The translations under genes were made by a program, and so were the position numbers. Shown piece by piece: positions 51,777 through 60,805 of a DNA stretch of 64,000 nt. Position 1 is the first letter of the stretch; every line of letters begins with the position of its first letter. Location: positions 46,793 through 110,792 of the forward strand of contig CAVUJG010000014.1 of NCBI GenBank assembly GCA_963741755.1, written 5' to 3'. Origin of the DNA: Sva-07 sp963741755 (lineage in GTDB: Bacteria > Actinomycetota > Acidimicrobiia > Acidimicrobiales > Ilumatobacteraceae). Below the pieces are notes generated by a model that was given only the letters and a program-made list of their open reading frames with translations, was not told where the DNA came from and made no database searches.

Positions 51777-53081
51777 CGGCGATCGCCCAGCGCCGGACGC
51801 GGCGCACGATCGTCGGAGCAACGATGGCGGTCCTGCTGATGATCGGCGCCGTGGTCATGTTCGGGATCGGCGTCGTCACACTCTCCAACTCCCAGGAGGG
51901 CGAGGCGGTCGGTGTCGACGCGAGACCGCGGGTGCAGTTTCCGGCCACTCCCAACGCCGTCCTCGCCGTCACCGACGAATCGGACAGGTTGGCGTCGGTC
52001 GTCGTGATGACGCTGCTCCCCGAGGGTCAGGGCGGCAGCATCGTCACCATCCCGGTCAATGCGGACGCGACGGCGGGATTCGGCGAGCAGCGCCGACCAC
52101 TCGATGAATCGTTCGATGCGACCGATCTCCCTGGTCTGATCGCGTCGGTCGAGGAGATGCTGGCCATCACGGTCCAACGAGCCGAAGTGGTCGACGCCGA
52201 CGGTCTCGAGGCGGTGCTGCCCGAGCGTCGACGCGTTCCAGCTCGTCCTGCCGAACGACGTGGTGGACACCCGCGGCGGCGGAGGCGTGATCTCGGTTGC
52301 CGGTCCGCAGACGTTCACGCTCTCCGAGATGGTGTCGATCCTCGCAGCGATCGACGACGACGCAGAGGTCGACACATCCCATCCGAACGACGTGGCCGTC
52401 TGGGAGTCGTTGGCGCAGACGGCTCCGGTGGCCGTTCCGCCCGAGCCGGTTCCGCTCGACGACCTCGGACGACCGATCGCTCCCGCCACCGTCGGCGAGC
52501 TGGTGGCCCGGCTGTGGCAGGGAGAGGTCGCGGTGCGTGATCTCCTCGTCGTTCCGGTGGTCGACGCGGAGAACCCCACCCAGGCCGACGTCGTGTTGAT
52601 CGACCGGCGCGACTCGAACCTGGTGTTCGCGCAGGTCTCGCCGGGACTCACGACGACGACGAATGCCGGGCTCAAGGTCAGGATCGTCGCCAACTACACC
52701 GACGACCAGCTGTCGACGGCCAACGGACTCTACGACTCGACGTCGGATCTGGCGGTGGAATTGATCGGTCGGCTGCTGTTCCTCAGTGGCAACGTGCCGT
52801 CCGTCGACACGGCCCCGACGGGAGCGCCGGCGGTGACGATCCTCGAGGTCGCCAACGAAAGCCAGTACGACGTGGCCGTCGAACTCGCCGAGGCGCTCTT
52901 CGGCGACGCGGAGGTGCGAGTCGCCGAAACGGTGATCGAAGGTGTCGACGTCGAAGTGATCCTCGGAATGTCGTACCTCGCCAGCGAACTCGAGCGTGCT
53001 GCGGACGTGGCGCCGGGCACGACGGCACCCGCCGTGACCTCGTCGACCGATGTGCCCGCTACGGTCCCTGACGATGGATGA
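51773..53081 (+). pseudogene. LytR/CpsA/Psr-like membrane protein, one frameshift near 52228
   Basis: Joined across one extra base near 52228, this is a protein of about 435 residues. It has one N-terminal transmembrane helix (IVGATMAVLLMIGAVVMFGI), a divergent LCP-like domain (VVVMTLLPEGQGGSIVTIP, FQLVLPNDVV) and a C-terminal LytR-C-like domain (AVTILEVANESQYDVAVELA). LCP proteins attach glycopolymers to peptidoglycan. The placement between nadD and rsfS matches LytR-like genes in other actinobacteria. It overlaps nadD and rsfS by ATGA at both ends. Confidence 0.65.
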
Positions 53082-53482
53082 CCGACATGGCTGAGGCCGA
53101 CGAACCAACCGACGCCGACGCAAGCCAGACGCTCGCAGTCTGTGCTGCTCGGGCAGCCTCCGACCTGAAGGCCACCGACATCCTCATCCTCGACGTCGGG
53201 ACGCTGTTGTCGATCACCGGCTACTTCGTGATCGCCAGCGCATCGAACCCGCGCCAGGTGCGCGCCGTGGTCGACGACATCGAGGCGAAGGTGAAGGCCG
53301 AGCTCCAGCGGTCGCCGGTGCGCACCGAGGGCATCCGCGAACAGCAGTGGACGCTGATCGACTACGGCGATGTCGTCGTCCACGTGTTCCTCGACTCGGT
53401 ACGCGAGTTCTACGAGATCGAGCGGCTGTACATGGACGCCCCGCGCGTCGAGTGGGCGTTGCCAGTCGTCGACGCCGACTGA
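53078..53482 (+). CDS. rsfS: Ribosomal silencing factor RsfS
   Basis: The 134-residue protein binds uL14 and blocks subunit joining in stationary phase. It contains KATDILILDVGTLLSITGYF, VIASASNPRQVRAVVDDIE, and WTLIDYGDVVVHVFLDSVRE then FYEIERLY, the RsfS/DUF143 signature. It is coupled to the upstream LytR-like gene by ATGA. Confidence 0.95.
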   Translation: MTDMAEADEPTDADASQTLAVCAARAASDLKATDILILDVGTLLSITGYFVIASASNPRQVRAVVDDIEAKVKAELQRSPVRTEGIREQQWTLIDYGDVVVHVFLDSVREFYEIERLYMDAPRVEWALPVVDAD

Positions 53483-53485
53483 CGG

Positions 53486-55378
53486 TTACGCGCCGCGGCG
53501 GACCAGGTCCGCACAGATCGGAACACCACCATCGTCGGACTGCTGCGGAGCGAAGCCGTCTCCGGCGGTCATCGCGGCGAGGTCCGCTGCGGAGAAGTCG
53601 CGAAGCGCCGGCTCTCCATCGATCCGAACGTCGAGGCCTCGCCCGAGTCCGCCACCGACGGGATCGGAGACGATCGCGACCTCGACGGCACCCCCGCCCC
53701 AGTCGAGCGGCAGGCCCTCGACCGCGGGCCCGCTCGTCGGCCGGTAGGTCGCGATGAGCGCGTCGCCGCTGCTGGTCGGTTCGATCGTGATCTGCTCCCG
53801 GCCGGGGCCGATCAGCACGACGCCGTCGATCGTAGGATCGAATGCACCTTCGACTCGTCGGACGCCCTCGGCGAGCTCGAACGCGATCCAGCTTCGTTCG
53901 ATCGCGATGTAGAGGCCGTCGCACGCGCCGTCGATCCCGATGACACCGTCGCGGGGAACAGGCTGCTGCGGGTCGAGCCGGACGACGCTTGGCGGCGTTC
54001 CGCCGAAGACGGCGTCATCGAGTTGATAGCGCAGCGCGGTGTAGCCGGGGCGATCGATCTGGCCCAGCCATGTGGCGAGCGCGGTGTTGATCCACGCGCC
54101 CCAGAAGGCCAGACCCGCGACCGCAACGAGCGCCACGGTCCTGCGACGTGTGGTGAACACCGCGGCAGCGACGGCACCGAGAACGACGAAACCCGGCAGG
54201 AGGTCGACGAGGTAACGGTTTGCGGTGAACCCGATGGCCAGCGTCGGTCCCGCAGCGATCGCAGCGCCCGCCAAGAGGGCGAGCAGGCGGACGTGGCGAC
54301 CACGAACGGCGATCACGGCACCGATGACGGCCATGACCACCAGCAACGTCGCTGACGCAGTGAGCGAGCTGGCCGGCGTGTTGCTCTCGAGTGGGTAGGA
54401 GCCGAACTCGTGCGCACGAGGTCCGAAGCGGACGAACGGGGCGAGTCGTTCGAGTGCGAACGCATCGGGACGGAGGTAGTGAGCGATCGTGGTGGGGAGG
54501 AATCCGAGCCCGAAGAACGTGTTGCCGTTGCCCTCGAACCAGGCGGCGCGGTCGGGATCCAACATGGTGAGGATCTGGCGGTCGCCGGGCAGGTCGAAGA
54601 GCGTGCCGAACCGTGCGAGGTTCAACATGACGTGCACGAACACGCCGCTCACTGCGACGGCGATCGCAGTGACTGCGATGCGTCGCTCTCGGCGCCACAC
54701 GATGACGGCGCAGACGATCAGGGCGGTCACGGCGCCGAGGCCGACGGACACGCGGGTGAGCACCGTGAGCGCGGCCGCACCGCCGGCGAACACCGCGACG
54801 CGCCGAGACGGGGCGAGCATCAGGTCGATCGATGCAACGAACGTCGCGAGGATGAGCACGAAGGCCCAGAGCTCGGTTTCGTTGTAGACGTTCGCTTCAG
54901 CGGCCAGTGCGAGGGCCGGCGAGCACGCGACGGCGCCGACCAGCAGCGCCGGGCGCCATGGAGCGCGAGCGGGTGCCCCGATGAGTGCGCTGATGCGTCG
55001 GGCGAGGTGGAACGTCACCGTGCACAGCGCCACGAAGCCGACGATCATCGACAGTCGGGTGATGCGTCCCTCCGTCCACGAGCCGAACAGCGCAACCGGG
55101 AGCCGGGCAACGGCGAGCACCGGGCCGTAGTACAGGTAGGTCTTGCCGTCGACGAGGAATCCCTCGATGCCCGCGACGTCGGCGGGAACAGCGAGCCTCC
55201 CGCGGAGAAATGCTTGCGCCTGGATGTCGTAGAAGTTGCTCGAGAAGCCGGCACGATCGAACAGCTGCCATGGTCGCCATTCGCACAGAACCAATGCGAA
55301 GAGGGTGGCGCCGACCACCGTGACGATCCGGGCGGGGCGCCGTTGCTCAGCTGGGATGTTCGATGACCGACGCCACAT
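53486..55378 (-). CDS. Multi-pass membrane protein, GT-C (GT39/87-like) glycosyltransferase candidate
   Basis: The 630-residue protein has about ten transmembrane helices in residues 20-470 and a C-terminal soluble domain of about 150 residues. The first extracytoplasmic loop (FSSNFYDIQAQAFLRGRLAV) carries an acidic residue where GT-C enzymes have their catalytic Asp, and YLYYGPVLAVARLP is a common GT-C sequence. Such enzymes transfer sugars from polyprenyl-phosphate donors outside the membrane. The downstream-starting neighbour (55394) is a polyprenyl-type GT2, a plausible donor-making partner. Substrate unknown. Confidence 0.65.
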   Translation of the reverse strand: MWRRSSNIPAEQRRPARIVTVVGATLFALVLCEWRPWQLFDRAGFSSNFYDIQAQAFLRGRLAVPADVAGIEGFLVDGKTYLYYGPVLAVARLPVALFGSWTEGRITRLSMIVGFVALCTVTFHLARRISALIGAPARAPWRPALLVGAVACSPALALAAEANVYNETELWAFVLILATFVASIDLMLAPSRRVAVFAGGAAALTVLTRVSVGLGAVTALIVCAVIVWRRERRIAVTAIAVAVSGVFVHVMLNLARFGTLFDLPGDRQILTMLDPDRAAWFEGNGNTFFGLGFLPTTIAHYLRPDAFALERLAPFVRFGPRAHEFGSYPLESNTPASSLTASATLLVVMAVIGAVIAVRGRHVRLLALLAGAAIAAGPTLAIGFTANRYLVDLLPGFVVLGAVAAAVFTTRRRTVALVAVAGLAFWGAWINTALATWLGQIDRPGYTALRYQLDDAVFGGTPPSVVRLDPQQPVPRDGVIGIDGACDGLYIAIERSWIAFELAEGVRRVEGAFDPTIDGVVLIGPGREQITIEPTSSGDALIATYRPTSGPAVEGLPLDWGGGAVEVAIVSDPVGGGLGRGLDVRIDGEPALRDFSAADLAAMTAGDGFAPQQSDDGGVPICADLVRRGA

Positions 55379-55393
55379 GGGTGGTGGTCGCGT

Positions 55394-56845
55394 TCAGTGC
55401 GATGGTGGAAGGTCGGCGAGCGGTTCGAGGCTGCGCGCGGAGAACTCGAACACGAATTGGTAGGCGAACAGCGTCGGCCAGACCTTGACGAGGGTCCGAT
55501 CGATCGAGCTGATCGCTCGAACGCTTCGGCCGAAGTCGGACAGGCCGAGCGCATCGAGGGGAAGTCCGGTGTGTGCTCCCGTGGTCGGAACAAGCCCAGC
55601 GTCGCCGGCGGTGCGGAGGAACGAGCGGCGGGTGAAGAAGCGCAGGTGCGTCGAGTCGAGGATGCCCCGTTGGTCGTAGTCGAACCGGCCGGCGGTGACC
55701 CGGGCCCTCGGGTACCAGTGTCCGATGTTGGGCACGCTCGCGATGGCCGTGCCGCCCGGCGCAGACCGATTGGCCATGTCGCGAAGCAGTACCGACGGGT
55801 CCGCGAGATGTTCGATGACGTCAGCAGCGAGAACGACGTCGTAGTTCTCGTCGAGTTCGTCGGGCAAACCGGCGGAGAGGTCGGCTTGCACGAACCGTTC
55901 CATCCGGTCGTGGACTCCCGGCGCCTCGGCGAGGTCGACACCCGTCACCGTGTGTCCGGCCGCCGTCAAGGCGCCGGCCAGCCAGCCCGGCCCGCAGCCG
56001 ACGTCGAGGATTCGCTGCGGGGGTCGATGTTCGAGCATCTGCAGGATCCGACCGTGGGAGCTGTACGGCGACGGTTTGAACGCGTACGGCTCGGTGACGT
56101 GGCCGAGTTGCCCGGCACCGAACCCGGAGCGACCGAGGCGGTATCGCATCGTGTCGACGATCACGTCGGCCGCATACCGCATTCCGTTGACTCGGCAGAT
56201 CTCGTCGCCGTAGTAGGTGGGAATCGGGACCTCGACGATCTTCTTGTTCGCCGCGGCGAGCTGCAGGATGATCTCGGTGTCGAAGTCGAATCCGTCGGAG
56301 TTGGCGATGAAGGGGAGATCGGCAAGTGCGCTCACCCGGTAGGCGCGGTAGCCGGAGTGCCACTCCGACAGCTCGAGCCCGGTGAGTGCGTTCTGGGTCG
56401 TGCTCAAGATGCGGTTGCCGACGTACTTGTAGATCGGCATGCCGCCTTCGCGTGCTCGACCGCGTTCCATCATTCGCGATCCGAACACAGCGTCGGCGTC
56501 GCCGTGCACGATCGGCTCGATGATGTCCCCCATGATCTCCGGCGCGTACTGGCCGTCGCCATGCAGGAGGACCACCACGTCCCAGCCGTGATCGAGCGCG
56601 TACAGGTACCCGGCCTTCTGGTTGCCGCCGTAGCCGAGGTTCTCTTCGTGGCGGATGACGGTGAGGTTCAGGTGGCTTTCGCGCTGGAGGTAGGCGCTCG
56701 CGACGCTGTGCGTCTCGTCGGTCGAGTGGTCGTCACGCACCAGCACCTCGGCGAGTTGCAGCGAGGCGGATTGGGGAATGCGGTCGAGAACGTCGACGAG
56801 TGTGGATTCAGCGTTGTAGGCGACAACGAGCACGCCAACCTTCAT
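55394..56845 (-). CDS. Bifunctional protein: family 2 glycosyltransferase fused to a SAM-dependent methyltransferase
   Basis: The 483-residue protein has an N-terminal GT2 domain (about 1-235: VGVLVVAYNAESTLVDVLDR, VLVRDDHSTDET, ENLGYGGNQKAGYLYAL, LLHGDGQYAPE, SEWHSGYRAYR) resembling polyprenyl-phosphate glycosyltransferases of the DPM1 type. The C-terminal class I methyltransferase (about 275-440) has ILDVGCGPGWLAGAL, VTGVDLAEAPG and DVVLAADVIEHLADPSVLLR. The ATG has AAAGGAG about 8 nt upstream. It lies 15 bp from the GT-C gene, so the pair may build and use a lipid-linked sugar. Confidence 0.88.
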   Translation of the reverse strand: MKVGVLVVAYNAESTLVDVLDRIPQSASLQLAEVLVRDDHSTDETHSVASAYLQRESHLNLTVIRHEENLGYGGNQKAGYLYALDHGWDVVVLLHGDGQYAPEIMGDIIEPIVHGDADAVFGSRMMERGRAREGGMPIYKYVGNRILSTTQNALTGLELSEWHSGYRAYRVSALADLPFIANSDGFDFDTEIILQLAAANKKIVEVPIPTYYGDEICRVNGMRYAADVIVDTMRYRLGRSGFGAGQLGHVTEPYAFKPSPYSSHGRILQMLEHRPPQRILDVGCGPGWLAGALTAAGHTVTGVDLAEAPGVHDRMERFVQADLSAGLPDELDENYDVVLAADVIEHLADPSVLLRDMANRSAPGGTAIASVPNIGHWYPRARVTAGRFDYDQRGILDSTHLRFFTRRSFLRTAGDAGLVPTTGAHTGLPLDALGLSDFGRSVRAISSIDRTLVKVWPTLFAYQFVFEFSARSLEPLADLPPSH

Positions 56846-57135
56846 GTATGCACTCCTTTCGCCGGGAGTCTAGGTGGAGCGATGAGGGCCGAACTCGGCT
56901 CATGGCGTCGCCACTGGTCAGACTTCGGGATGGCGCTCGACCGGTACGAGTTCTTCCAGCACGCCTTCTTCGTCGGGGCCCGGTGACCGTGGGCTTCACG
57001 GAGATCCACGGGTCGCCGCAGCACACCCTCGACGCATTCGCCACCTGGCGTCGGGCGCACGACGAGCGACAGCCCGGGGATCCACCGATCACGGTTCGTA
57101 GGCGCTGACCCCCGGCCTGTTCTGGGTCCGCCGGC

Positions 57136-58341
57136 TCAGCTGAGAGGCAGATCGTTCCGGCGACGAGCCAGCATGAACAGGCAGCCTCCCAGGGCGAGGA
57201 CGATCGTGCCGATCATCAGGGTCGTGGTCGCGGTGTTGCCGGTGGCAGGGAGTGCCCTGGGCGTCACGGCGACGGGCAGCGCCTCGACGTTCGGCGGCGT
57301 CGGTGTGGCCTCGGGCGGCCGGCGTCTGGCTCTGAGGTGGCGCTGCTGCCGGCACCTCACTGACGGGCGGGTCCTGGACAGGCGGTTCGGCGGGCGGCGG
57401 CTCAGGGGACACGGCGGATTGACGCATCACCACGGTGTGGAGGCAGACCGACCCGGTCTCCTCGAGCGCTGCGACCTCGACCGTCTCGCCGTGTCCGCTG
57501 TCGTGTCCGCCCCCGCCGCGTGGGGGGCACGAGTCAGGTCGCGGGCGGAGTACGGCCCAGCGTTCGCTCCGTTGATTTCCCAGCCGGTGATGGGGAGCAC
57601 CGTGACGCTGTACGTGGCGCTCTTCTTGCCCGGCACGATCAGGCCGTCGGTGACCGATGAGTGTTTCCGGGATTCTCGAACTCGCACACGAGGTCAGTGC
57701 TCCCCGGCGGGTAGGTGCAGTGCGCCGAGGTCGGCTTGCCGCCGCCCGTTGCGCTCGCTGCCGCGAGATCGAAGATCGTTCGCAAGTCGGTCGGCAGCTG
57801 AGGGCCGCGATGATCGAATCGTCCGGAAGCCTCCACGAGACCTCGAAGGTGATCCGGTAGGGATCTCCGGTTCCGCCGCCTCCGGTGTGGTCTTCGCCGG
57901 GTCCGCCGGTGTGGTCTTCGCCGGTTCCGCCGATGTGGTCCGTCGGCCGGTTCCGCCGATGTGGTCTTCGCCGGGTCCGCCGGCGTGCTCGTCAGCACTG
58001 CTGGTCTGGAGGGCCGACATCATTGGGTTCGTGTCCGCACCGACGGGTTGGGAATCCGTCACCGTCGGCATCGCCTCTGCTGAGGCTGGTTCCTCGGACT
58101 CGAGCTCGTCGGGCGACTCGGTCGAATCGATGAGGGGATCCCCCTCCACGATCAGCTCGATGACCAGCGGTTCGGTCGTCGGGATCGTCACGACCGGTGG
58201 GTCGGAGTTCTCGCCGATCGGCGCTGCCTCGATGACCTCCGATTCGTCTGCCACGGCGACAACGGGCGAGGCCAACGCCACCCCGGCCGCTGTTGCTGTG
58301 ACGATTGCCAGTCGGATGAACCTTCGCTTCGAAGTGTCCAT
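57136..58341 (-). pseudogene. LPXTG-anchored surface protein, several frameshifts
   Basis: The 5' frame starts at ATG 58341 with AGGAGGTG upstream and reads a signal peptide (LAIVTATAAGVALASPVVAVA) and an acidic mature start. Later frames give repeats of G-G-P/T-G-E-D-H, then ITFEVSWRLPDDSIIAAL, DLRTIFDLAAASATGGGKP, SYSVTVLPITGWEI-like text, a Pro-rich linker and a C-terminal sorting signal LPATGNTATT, a helix (LMIGTIVLALGGCLFML) and ARRRNDLPLS. At least four frame changes occur. A sortase would link it to the wall if intact. No sortase gene is in the window. Confidence 0.65.
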
Positions 58342-58377
58342 CGCACACCTCCTGGTTCCATTGCGTTCCGCACTTCG

Positions 58378-58484
58378 CTAGTTCCAGTGTCCGCCCGGCA
58401 TCCAGCGATGTGGGAGAGCCCTTCGGCCCAACTCGTCCACGTCGAGGTGATGCCGAGCGGGGTGACGAACGCTGTGTCTTTCAT
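58378..58484 (-). CDS. Possible small ORF upstream of the surface protein gene
   Basis: ATG 58484 is preceded by GAGGGAG at a good distance and reads MKDTAFVTPLGITSTWTSWA then EGLSHIAGCRAD, open on into the next gene. With one base shift near 58405 it would end GHWN at TAG 58378, leaving a 37-bp gap to the surface protein start. I recognise nothing in it. It may be a leader peptide, a small frameshifted gene or chance. Confidence 0.3.
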
Positions 58485-58585
58485 CGCTGCTCCCTCTCGG
58501 TGTTGGAGGCGCTCGCCGAGAGCAGTACCATCCGCCTGCGCCGTTCGACTGTCGTGCATGCACGTCGTCGAGGGCACCCGATTGC

Positions 58586-58658
58586 GGGGCTATAGCTCAG
58601 TTGGTAGAGCGCTTCCATGGCATGGAAGAGGTCAGGAGTTCGATTCTCCTTAGCTCCA
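58586..58658 (+). tRNA. tRNA-Ala (anticodon GGC)
   Basis: Acceptor arms GGGGCTA (58586-58592) and TAGCTCC (58651-58657) pair with one G-T. The D-arm is AGCTCAGTTGGTAGAGC, anticodon stem CTTCC/GGAAG with loop ATGGCAT (GGC), and T-arm AGGAGTTCGATTCTCCT. CCA is not encoded. Confidence 0.95.
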
Positions 58659-59043
58659 CGGAAAACCCCAGGTCACAGGCGTTGCAGTCGATGACTCCGT
58701 CAAGTTGGCCATTCCTACTGACACCTTGTGGAAACCGTTTCCGGCCGCAAACGGCGGCTATTTCTGCCTCCTGGGGCCCTTGACCGGTGGTTCCTGCGGC
58801 CATTCTCCGTCTGACCTCTTCCACGCCAGCCGAGAGGTTGGGCACCAGGAGTGGATCCCGAACACCCTTGGTGTCGGGTTTTGCTGAGCCGTCGCAGACA
58901 TCCGCAGTGGCGGGATTATGCGGTTGCTTCCGGAGGACTCGACCTAACCGACTTCGCCGGTTCCCGGGTGGCCCGTCCCGTGTGTCTGTCCGTGATTTCC
59001 GAGTGGGTTGCCGACCATCTCGGGGCGTGGCACAATCGTGACC
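58659..59043. other. Gene-free stretch downstream of tRNA-Ala
   Basis: This 385-bp region contains no frame I can support. It has lower GC and fewer codon-like periodicities than its surroundings. CACAAT at 59031-59036, 7 nt before the antitoxin ATG, fits the leaderless -10 pattern. It may be the scar of an element integrated at the tRNA, but I see no integrase or repeated tRNA 3' end. Confidence 0.4.
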
Positions 59044-59322
59044 ATGACCACGGACTCGCTGCGGAACGTGAAGGATCGATTCTCCGAATTCGTCGACCGC
59101 GTCGACCGCGAACACGAACGCATCGTCGTCACCCGCAATGGCCGACCCGCTGCTGTGTTGATCAGCCCTGACGACCTCGACAGCCTCGAGGAGACCCTCG
59201 AACTGCTCGGCGACCACGACGCCATCCGAGAACTCGTCGAGGCCGAAGCAGCGGTCGCCTCCGGCGACGTCGTCCGCGGCGTCGACGCCGTCCGAGCGTT
59301 GCGCACATCGCCAGGGTCGTGA
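59044..59322 (+). CDS. Phd/YefM (RelB-like) antitoxin
   Basis: The 92-residue protein has TDSLRNVKDRFSEFVDRVDR, RIVVTRNGRPAAVLISPDDL and SLEETLELLGD, the Phd/YefM pattern with a long acidic C-terminal helix (IRELVEAEAAVASGD). It should bind its own promoter and neutralise the next gene product. The toxin start overlaps its stop (GTGA). CACAAT lies 7 nt before the ATG. Confidence 0.9.
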   Translation: MTTDSLRNVKDRFSEFVDRVDREHERIVVTRNGRPAAVLISPDDLDSLEETLELLGDHDAIRELVEAEAAVASGDVVRGVDAVRALRTSPGS

Positions 59323-59597
59323 CCAACGACGGCTACGAACTCATCGTCTCCCGCCCAGCGGCGAGGGCGATCGCCGAGTCGCTTCCTGAACCGGTCGCCG
59401 CTGCAGTCATCGACTTCATCACCGGATCGCTACTCGAAAATCCTCGTCGCGTCGGACGCGAGCTGCGAAACGAGCTTGCAGGCATCCACAGTGCCCGCCG
59501 TGGGAGTTACCGCGTCCTGTATCGAATCGACGAGAGCGAGCGAACTGTCACGGTGCTCCGCGTCGACCACCGCGGCGACGTGTACCGAGCCCCCTGA
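59319..59597 (+). CDS. RelE/ParE-family toxin
   Basis: The 92-residue protein matches RelE: YELIVSRPAARAIAESLPEP, ELRNELAGIHSARRGSYRVL, YRIDESERTVTVLRVDHRGDVY. Basic residues in the RRGSYRVLYRID block and the C-terminal HRGDVYR are those used for ribosome-bound mRNA cleavage in RelE enzymes, so it is probably an active mRNA endonuclease. GTG 59319 overlaps the antitoxin stop. Confidence 0.92.
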   Translation: MTNDGYELIVSRPAARAIAESLPEPVAAAVIDFITGSLLENPRRVGRELRNELAGIHSARRGSYRVLYRIDESERTVTVLRVDHRGDVYRAP

Positions 59598-59746
59598 AAG
59601 CCCGGCCTCCCCGGTGCTACTCGTTGGTGACCGAGCGGTCGGCCAGGGCAGTAACTCCGAGGCAAGCGCTGACCCGAGCGTTCGCGGTCGTGGTCACGAG
59701 CGATCACTCCGGAATCCGGCATCCACCCTCCGTCTACTCTGGCGGC

Positions 59747-59943
59747 ATGTCGAGTGAGGTCCCGTCGAGACTGAGCCTCTGGCGATTGGATGCATCGGCG
59801 TTGTGGCCGGGTCGATTGGGGCCGTGATCGCCGGTGCCAGCATTTTGGGTGGCCTGTTGGTCGGCGGCGTGCTGGCTGCCACCGTGTCGGGAATGGCGGC
59901 GCTGAAGTCGCGACTCGCTGCACGAACGGCCGAGCACTCGTGA
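59747..59943 (+). pseudogene. Small glycine-rich membrane protein, probable frameshift near 59783
   Basis: ATG 59747 follows TACTCT by 6 nt (leaderless pattern) and reads MSSEVPSRLSLW. A shift then gives IGCIGVVAGSIGAVIAGA, ILGGLLVGGVLAATVSGM and a basic end AALKSRLAARTAEHS, in all about 65 residues with one or two Gly/Ala-rich helices. Small hydrophobic proteins next to toxin genes are sometimes holin- or peptide-toxin-like, but nothing here proves that. Confidence 0.4.
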
Positions 59944-60064
59944 GGTTGTCCACCGAACACTTCCGCACACAGAACCACGGTGCACCGATCTGGACTCGAG
60001 CCACACTGCGAGGCCAAGCGTGGCGCTGCCCTTCCCGCTCGGCGATAGGAAGGGCCGCCGTGGT

Positions 60065-60742
60065 TCAGGGTCGGTCCCGCATCTGGCTCGCGGGTGGCTT
60101 CGCGATGCCTTGGATCCCGTCGGGTGCGTAGGTGGGGAGTTCACGGATCGTCTGGAGGGCACGCTCTCGCTTCTCGTCGGAGAGTTCGAGATCGTTCCAG
60201 TTCTCGATCTCCTCGAGAGTTCGCTGGGTCCACTCCTCGACGGTGCGCAGGAGGCTGACGAAGAAGTCGACGAGCAGCGCTCGGATGTGGATTTCGTGTT
60301 GCGCGACGTTGATTCCTTCGATGAACTCCTGTTGGACCGCACCGGCGAACCGGAGCATCTCCTGGGCGTCGTTCCGTACCTGCTCGAGCGAGCCGATGAT
60401 GTCGCCCTTGGTCCCCAGTGGGGCGACGATGAGACGCAGTAACGCCTCGAAGTTCACGGAGAAGGGAGCGACGGGGGTGCTGAGCCATGCTCGGAGTGCG
60501 TTCCGGCCGTCGTCGGTCAGTGCATAGACGGTGCGAGGACGTCTCCCGTTGTACTCCTTGGTGTCTTGCAGCAGGCCCAGCTTCGAGAGGCGCTTCACCT
60601 CTCGGTAGATCGCGCTCTCGGCGCGGGGCCACACGTACCGGAAGTACCGCACTCGTTGTTCGGCGAGCTCGTAGGCGGACCAGGGTCGCACCGCGACCTG
60701 CGCGAGGACTGCATATGACGTGGTGGTCAGCTGATCCGACAT
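60065..60742 (-). CDS. PadR-family transcriptional regulator
   Basis: The 225-residue protein has the N-terminal PadR winged helix (TTTSYAVLAQVAVRPWSAYE, RYVWPRAESAIYREVKRLSK, LGLLQDTKEYNGRRPRTVYA, LTDDGRNALRAWL) and a C-terminal coiled dimerisation region. It diverges from an FAD oxidoreductase gene over a 63-bp gap with overlapping promoters, the classic local-regulator layout. The effector is probably a substrate or product of that enzyme (inference). Confidence 0.9.
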   Translation of the reverse strand: MSDQLTTTSYAVLAQVAVRPWSAYELAEQRVRYFRYVWPRAESAIYREVKRLSKLGLLQDTKEYNGRRPRTVYALTDDGRNALRAWLSTPVAPFSVNFEALLRLIVAPLGTKGDIIGSLEQVRNDAQEMLRFAGAVQQEFIEGINVAQHEIHIRALLVDFFVSLLRTVEEWTQRTLEEIENWNDLELSDEKRERALQTIRELPTYAPDGIQGIAKPPASQMRDRP

Positions 60743-60743
60743 C

Positions 60744-60799
60744 TTGACAATACTCCAACTCGAAGTAACCTGGATGCTGCAAACGCGAGTATAAGGAGG
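60744..60799. promoter_or_regulatory. Overlapping divergent promoters and candidate PadR operator
   Basis: On the plus strand TTGACA (60744-60749) and TAACCT (60766-60771) are 16 bp apart, and AAGGAGG lies before the oxidase ATG. On the minus strand TATTGT overlaps that -35 four bases before the padR ATG. Inverted hexamers ATACTC (60750-60755) and GAGTAT (60787-60792) bracket the promoter. Confidence 0.5.
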
Positions 60800-60805
60800 T
60801 TGGCG

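Noticed and set aside
56882..57108. Two short plus-strand frames (MRAELGSWRRHWSDFGMALD... and VTVGFTEIHGSPQHTLDAFA...)
   Set aside because: They could be one frameshifted small gene, but there is no ribosome-binding site, promoter or recognised domain, and the second overlaps the 3' end of the surface protein region.
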